DNA from: Musa acuminata AAA Group
Lineage: Eukaryota; Streptophyta; Magnoliopsida; Zingiberales; Musaceae
DNA: 64,000 bases
Assembly (NCBI RefSeq): GCF_036884655.1
Contig: NC_088335.1
Coordinates: 39,775,001-39,839,000, forward strand
Reading direction: 5' to 3'
Under the pieces are notes generated by a model. It did no database searches, was not told where the DNA came from, and worked only from the letters and a program-made list of their open reading frames with translations. Below, piece after piece: positions 58,237 through 64,000 of the stretch; the first letter of the stretch is position 1; each line of letters starts with the position of its first letter. The position numbers were made by a program, and so were the translations under genes.

Positions 58237-59819
58237 ATGGCTTACGCCGGAAACCAAGAGGGCCATTCCATTACACGTCCACCCATGTTTAATGGGACGG
58301 ACTACACCTATTGGAAGACCCGAATGAGGATCTTCCTTATTTCTATGGACGTAGAACTCTGGAATCTTGTTGAGAATGGTTTTTCAAAGTCTTCTCTTCC
58401 AATGATCGATTGGAACGATTCGGAAAAGAAGGCTTTCGCTCTTAATGCAAAGGCTATGAATGCCTTATTTTGCGCACTTGACAAAAACGAATTTAATCGT
58501 GTTTCAATTTGTGAAACTGCATTTGATATTTGGCACACACTCGAAGTGACTCATGAAGGCACAAGTAGAGTGAAAGAGTCAAAAATCAATCTTTTGTTAC
58601 ACTCTTTTGAACTTTTTCGGATGAAACCGAGTGAGACTATTGGCGACATGTTTACCCGCTTCACGGATGTTGTCAACGGTCTAAAAGGACTCGAAAAAAG
58701 TTTTTCGGATTTTGAGCTCGTAAATAAGATACTAAGATCCCTTCCTAAGAGTTGGGATCCTAAAGTCACTGCTATTCAAGAGGTAAAAGATTTAAACAAC
58801 TTCCCTCTTGAAGAACTAATTGGGTTATTAATGACCTATGAGATGACTTGCAAAGCTCATGAAGAGCAAGAAGACATCCTTCCAAAGAACAGGAAGGATA
58901 TGGCACTTAGAACTTTGGAAGATCACTTGAGAGAAAACTCAAGTGATGAGGACTGTGACGATGACTTGGCACTTCTAACTAGAAAATTTAAAAAATTCAT
59001 TAAAAGAAACAAGTTTAAAAATGATACTAAAAATAAACTTGAACCCAAGAAGGATCAAGTTATTTGCTATGAGTGCAAAAGCCGGCACACTACAAGAGTG
59101 ATTGTCCCCAAGCCAAAAAGAGAACAACAAAGAAGAAGGTGCTCAAAGCAACATGGGATGATTCGAGCGCATCTGAGGAAGAGGAGTCCAACACTGAGCA
59201 AGTTGCTCATTACGCCTTAATGGCCATCGGAGAGGAGGTAACGAATTCATTAAATGCTGATTTATCTTTCGATGAATTATTAAATGCTTTCAATGACTTA
59301 TTTGATGAATGCAAGAGTATCAGTAGAAAATACAAATTGCTGAAAAAGGTGCATGATAGTCTTACTTGTGAGTTTGACAAGTTAAAAGTTGAACATCATG
59401 ATAGTTTAAATTCATGTATCAAATGTCATGATTTAGAAACTCTCCAAAAAGAAAACTTGCTACTTAAGGACACCTTGAAGAAATTCGAGGTTGGTAGCAA
59501 GTCATTGAACATGATCCTTACAAACAAGGGTCACGTTCCCAAAAGAAGTGGAATTGGATTCGTGAGAAGTCCTCACCAAAATCCAACCACCTTCATAAAA
59601 GGCTCCATCTTACATATTCGACATCAAGACAAATGTAACTTCTGTTGTAAATTTGGACATAAGACACATTGTTGTCCATTCAAGAAAATAAGTCCAAACA
59701 AATTGATTTGGGTTCCTAAAGGAACCATGACAAATTCTATGCAACATGATAAGAAGTGTAGATCTATTTGTGAGGCACCCAAAAGCAAATGGGTACCTAA
59801 AAATCATCCCTTCCTATAA
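58237..59819 (+). pseudogene. E5 gag, one frameshift
   Basis: ATG 58237 (MAYAGNQEGHSITRPPMFNG) is open to 59220. Homology shifts frame near 59080, where a base is missing inside the first zinc knuckle (CYECKS...), and continues to the stop at 59819 with the second knuckle CNFCCKFGHKTHCC. Apart from this single lesion the gene is complete, so E5 is younger than E3 or E4. Very similar to E3 gag. Confidence 0.92.
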
Positions 59820-60269
59820 AAACATTAAAATTTTAGGCTGGAGCAAGAAATAATATTCTGCTCCTTGATTCTCGATAGTCATAAACCAAGAGTCAAAAAG
59901 GAACTCGCAACGCTTAAGTAACAAGTGGAAGTTATGAAATCACAAATGCGATTTGGATACAACCTTATTAGAAACATATGATTCCCAAATTCACATATCC
60001 CCTTGATCTTCGAACCCGTCAACTCTATCATCTACGAATTAATTCTTGTATCATGAAGAAACTAAATATGTCATGATCTTAAAAGGGATACCAAACAAAC
60101 TATCAACATACGTGCGACATACGCACGTTAAAAGATCTATCTTGATCATACAAGAGCTTCTTCCTTAAATAAAAACTCATACGAAATCACGTAAGAAACG
60201 TTAATTGCTCTGAAATGAAAAAATCTCCTCAAGGCAAAGGCTCCATGATCAAATCACATTAGGTGCTCA
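59820..60269 (+). other. Spacer where pol is missing in E5
   Basis: About 450 bp without coding signal and without similarity to pol of E3 or E4. It is the junction region of the pol loss or replacement. Confidence 0.6.
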
Positions 60270-60633
60270 CTGGCTGCAAGCGGTGGCACCTCTCCAGCTA
60301 GCGGTGGCACCTCCAACTACCACGGGTTGCCAGCGGTTGCACCGCTCCAGCCAGAGGTGCAACCGCCCGCAACTCTGCCTTTTTAAACCCACGCTAGGGC
60401 CGACGGTGGAACTGACCCCAACTCACTCCCATTTCCTCCTCTACTCTTCCAAGTCTCCTCCATTCTCATTTCACTCCTCTAAGCTTTCCAAATACCTCCC
60501 ATTTCGGAGCAAAACATCAAGAATCCTTCCTTCTCTTGAAGATTTCACAAAGGTACTCTCTAAGAAGCCCTTAAATTCTGTTTTGTTCTTCATTTACTCT
60601 TGCTCATCATCATCCCTCTAAACAGCAGTAGTT
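60270..60633 (+). promoter_or_regulatory. Promoter-like region and possible intron upstream of the E5 third ORF
   Basis: AGCGGTGGCACC and related palindromes at 60278-60415, TATA-like CTTTTTAAA at 60379-60387 aligned with TTTATAAG in E4, a C/T-rich leader, a splice-donor-like AAAG|GTACTC (GT at 60553) and acceptor-like CTAAACAG (ending 60625) eight bases before the ATG. The 73-bp T-rich interval would be a minimal plant intron. The downstream phrase CTAGGGCCGACGGTGGAA is conserved with E4. Confidence 0.6.
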
Positions 60634-61740
60634 ATGGGATCTAGAAGATCCTCAAGGGACAAGGGAAAGAGGAGATTAGTAGAAGAGTTTGATTTCACCC
60701 TTTTCGATTCAAAAAACCATGCTGAAAAATTTTCCTCTTTCGAACTTAGAAGTATCAATAAGGGAAAATGCGTAGATCTAAATGAACTAAGAGACTTAGA
60801 GACTATCCAATGGTTTGCAAACCTAGATCTACTTCCAATCTTGCAGATTAACGAACCCATCTATCCTAGGCTAGTTAGATTATTTTACAATAACATGCAA
60901 ATAGATGATGAAGGAAGAATGTCCACCTATCTTTTAGGACAACACATCTCAATCACTGATAGGTTCATTTGTGATATGATAGGCATTCCCATAAAAAGCA
61001 TAGGACTTTACTTTAGAGGATCATGGGATGATGAAAGTATTGGAACATCCTATGTTGAAGCCTTAGGAACAATCTTTGCCAATCCTAACATAGCATTGGT
61101 TCCTAAAAGTTGTGAACATCTACTGCCTTTGAACACTAAGATACTTCATCATATCATGACTAGTATAATTCTTCCTAAACAATACCATCATGATGAAGTA
61201 AGTCAATTAGAATTAGGAACTATGTACTTAATCATGAAGGGACATGACATCTGTCTTGGTTATCTTATCCAACAAAACATGTTAGAATTATCTAAGAAAG
61301 ATATGATGCTCTCATATGGTGGTATAATCACAAGAATAATGAAAGCTTACGACATTCTAATACCACCAGAAGAAGAAGTAATGAAAGTAGATAGATTCAG
61401 CATAATAAACAAAAATCTACTTCACCGACTAAGATGTTACTATAGAAACGGTAACTGGGTTAGAATCCCTAGAAGGACTGATCACCCTCAACCTGAACCA
61501 GAACCGGAAACACCAGTATTTAGGGGTACCCAATCTCCTCCGACCCTTCCCTTTGAGGAAACACATCCAGTTGAGCAAACTCATACATCCATCGAAGAAA
61601 TTGGGATTCGAATGGATCGATTCGAACAGAGACAAGAACGGATTGAACAACGACAAGATCAAATCCTATCTGAGCTGCAGCAAATTCATAGTCAATTTGA
61701 CTCCTTGTTTAGGCACTTTAATTTTCCACCTCATCAATGA
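60634..61740 (+). CDS. Third ORF of E5, intact; unknown function
   Basis: 368 residues. Basic N-terminus (RRSSRDKGKRR, possible nuclear targeting), a globular middle (residues about 30-285) with EPIYPRLVRLFYNN, PKSCEHLLPLNTKILHHIM and NKNLLHRLRCYYRNGNW, a Pro/Glu-rich linker, and a C-terminal Gln/Glu/Arg heptad region (about 320-360) that looks coiled coil. No signal peptide or membrane segment, so it is not a typical envelope protein. The E4 copy is about half identical and collinear. From memory it resembles the 'putative plant transposon protein' domain family. It lies in the sense direction between gag and the PPT. Confidence 0.88.
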   Translation: MGSRRSSRDKGKRRLVEEFDFTLFDSKNHAEKFSSFELRSINKGKCVDLNELRDLETIQWFANLDLLPILQINEPIYPRLVRLFYNNMQIDDEGRMSTYLLGQHISITDRFICDMIGIPIKSIGLYFRGSWDDESIGTSYVEALGTIFANPNIALVPKSCEHLLPLNTKILHHIMTSIILPKQYHHDEVSQLELGTMYLIMKGHDICLGYLIQQNMLELSKKDMMLSYGGIITRIMKAYDILIPPEEEVMKVDRFSIINKNLLHRLRCYYRNGNWVRIPRRTDHPQPEPEPETPVFRGTQSPPTLPFEETHPVEQTHTSIEEIGIRMDRFEQRQERIEQRQDQILSELQQIHSQFDSLFRHFNFPPHQ

Positions 61741-62864
61741 ACTTGTTGAACACCTGTTGTTGTTGTAAACTTCTTATGTTACTCACTTCTGATGTGCTGG
61801 CTATAAACATCTATCTTGCGCCTTGTGGTAAAAGTTATCTCAGATTTGTATGGTATCATTATTGTTTGGTATGTGATGTGTCCAAATTAAGAATGTTGTG
61901 CTTTGAAACTAAAAGTTTTGAAAACCTTGTGCTTTGATTTCAAAGAGAATTAGGAATGTTGATGTGTCCGAATAGATAAATTTGTTAAAATTATTTTTCG
62001 GACTATATTGAATGATCAAATCACTTGATTCCCATGTTTCTATGATTATATGTGAAAATCTGCAACAAAATCTTGTCCGAATGCATCTTATTTATTCGAA
62101 TGCTATAAAACAGATTTTCTCGTACACCTTCATGAGAAATAAGTTTCTGAAAAAGATTTGATGAAGTGATTCATGTGTATGTATTCCATCCTACAAAATC
62201 TTTACATAGACAATGGATTATAACAAAAAGGGGAAGAAGTATTTAAAGCAATCTATGTAAAATTCCTCTATAAGCTTGCTATTATTATTTTTCTGGCATC
62301 ATAATTACTATGCTTTTTGTTGATGACAAAGGGGGAGATATATGAATTGATAAACACTGCCATGATTAGAAATACTATGAGTGATGCTATAAACACTCCT
62401 AAGTGATGCTATAAACACTGCTATGATTATGCCATCCTTGCATCACCAAGAGATATATGAAAATGTGCTAAAGTTTGCATTATGTTTGCATTATGCCCTG
62501 AGTTGATATCTTATCATGTGAAGAAAATGCAAAACTTGCTAGAATATTTCAAATGTGTGCATCATGTAATAGTGCTTCACAGCTTTATATGATAATGTTC
62601 AAACTACATGATGAATAGTTACAAACACAATCATACAAACTTGATGATGTATGTCAAGCCTTGACATCATCTTTGAAGAGATACATCATGATGAGTATCA
62701 TGATGGGAGTATTGATAAGTTTAACTGATCAAACTTATCAATACGTCACTTGAATTCTTAGGTCTTGAATTCAAGGTTGACTTATCTCAACTATGGCATA
62801 TAGACAGGGGGAGTTAAGGATAACTCCATTATCAATTGATTATCATCATCAAAAAGGGGGAGAT
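61741..62864 (+). other. E5 3' untranslated region with two polypurine tracts
   Basis: Non-coding and similar to 27653-28994 of E3 (TGTCCGAAT phrases near 61963 and 62075). Upstream PPT ACAAAGGGGGAGA at 62327-62339, terminal PPT at 62851-62864, 524 bp apart, the same spacing as in E3. Confidence 0.75.
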
Positions 62865-64000
62865 TGTTGAATCTCGGATTTTGATGATGAAGTCAATTGT
62901 CATTTGTTGTCTAATCTATGTGTTGAGATAAGTGTGCAGGATTAACTACGATGAAAGTTAGACAAGCAGCAGGAGTTGCGCCGGAGTCAAGATCATGATC
63001 ACGTTGGGAGTTCGAGAGTTCAACGGAAGTTCGGACGATCGTCGGAGGTTCTGTGAGAACAGATCCGAGAAGTCCAGAAGCTTGCCAAGCGAAGCTCGTC
63101 GGAACTCGCCAAGTGGATCGTCGCAAAGTCCAAGAGTTTGCCGGAAGTCCGCAGAAGCATCACCGAGGGTTCATCGGATGATCGACGGAAGTTCGCCGGA
63201 AACTCGCTGGAAGAAGCGATTCACGCACCGAAGCAAAGCTGCAGAAATTGTCTTAGATCTAATCGTAGTTAGCATATTGATTAAGTTAGAAAATGGGAGA
63301 TGATCCCATTAGCTTAATCTTGGGGCAATTGGGCCCCTGAAAGACTGAAATTGGGCCGAATGGAGCTAACCATTCGGACCCTGCTTGCACCAGGAGGTGC
63401 AACCGCCTAGGCCAGGAGGTGGCACCGCCTGGGCTAAGCCTCCCAGCGAGACTGGGCGGTGCAACCTCCCCAGCTAGGAGGTGGCATCGCCTGAGCTCAG
63501 TCTTCGAGCTAGACTGGGCGGGGTGCAACCTCCCTGACAGAGAGGTGGCACCGCCTGAGCTCAGTCTTCGAGCTAGACTGGGCGGTGCAACCTCCCTGAC
63601 AGAGAGGTGGCACCGCTTGAGCTCGATCTTCGAGCTCTGGCAGAGAGGTGCAACCGCCTCAGTCAAGAGGTAGCACCGCCTGGGCTCAGTCTTCGAGCTC
63701 TGCCAGGCGGTGCAACCTCTCCAGTCAGGAGGTGCAACCGCCTGATCCCGGAATTCCGGGATTTGATCGTTTTGAACTCCAAATTTGAATTGGGTTGGGG
63801 CCTATAAATACCCCACCCATTCAGCACTGAAAAGATACAGACCTACACCGAAATTCTTGATCTTTTCTATGATTCTAAGAGCTCAAATTTGTGTAAAGTC
63901 CTAAAGTTCTCCTCTTTCTGTTCTTCAAGTCTTGAGTTGTAAAGAGAGGAGAGAAAGGTCCTGTAAGGGTTGTCTCCTGAGCCCATCAAAAGGAGTGAAT
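62865..64000 (+). repeat. E5 3' LTR, first 1136 bp
   Basis: Matches 56144-57280 with scattered differences of a few percent by eye. Includes the palindrome array (63389-63745) and TATA box 63803-63810; continues past the window end. Confidence 0.93.

Larger units (their letters stand above)
56144..64000 (+). mobile_element. E5: Sirevirus-like element with gag and third ORF, no pol
   Basis: 5' LTR 56144-58186, PBS, gag with one frameshift, an intact third ORF, polypurine tracts at 62327 and 62851, then a 3' LTR that runs off the window. No pol domain lies between gag (ends 59819) and the third ORF (60634). It is presumably mobilised in trans by a pol-bearing relative such as the E3/E4 type, which is inference. 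Confidence 0.92.

Noticed and set aside
60634..61740. Third ORF as a classical retroviral envelope gene
   Set aside because: No hydrophobic signal peptide, fusion peptide or transmembrane segment; only the position is env-like.

Overview
This window is repeat-rich nuclear DNA from a flowering plant, most likely a monocot (the lineage is an inference; no host single-copy gene, rRNA or tRNA was recognised). Almost all of it is LTR retrotransposons nested in one another. Internal labels: N1 = complete Copia element; E1-E5 = Sirevirus-like (SIRE/Maximus-type) Copia elements; GY = Ty3/Gypsy remnant; LD = large element without recognisable coding sequence; TK = older Tnt1/Tork-like Copia fragments.

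Layout: E1 (+) occupies about 1-15856. Its 5' LTR is split at 898/9672 by N1 (899-9671), a young, complete element with 1495-bp LTRs, 5-bp target duplications and one uninterrupted gag-pol ORF. TK copy 1 follows (15857-17074, resuming at 33551). It is split by E2 (-, 17075-33550), which is itself split by E3 (+, 21483-30618). A Gypsy remnant on the minus strand lies at 35002-38573, and TK copy 2 at about 39718-42716. E4 (-) starts at 42977; its right LTR is cut at 51989 by LD (51990-56143), whose 3' LTR is in turn cut after 32 bp by E5 (+, 56144 to beyond the window end).

Coding state: only N1 gag-pol (4269-8162) and an accessory ORF in E5 (60634-61740) are open. E1 and E2 carry only a short gag that lacks the zinc knuckle. 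E3 has decayed gag-pol. E4 has decayed gag, pol and a third ORF downstream of pol. E5 has gag plus an intact version of that third ORF and no pol.

Most notable: (1) a third ORF in the env-like position of these Sirevirus-like elements, preceded in both copies by a TATA-like box, a cluster of the GGCGGTGGCACCGCC palindromes that also fill the LTR U3 regions, and a plausible short 5'-UTR intron; (2) four hairpins in the N1 leader that share an 18-nt core but have different, self-complementary stems; (3) a knuckle-less, pol-less element subfamily with a long GCTAGC-rich repeat array and several polypurine tracts.
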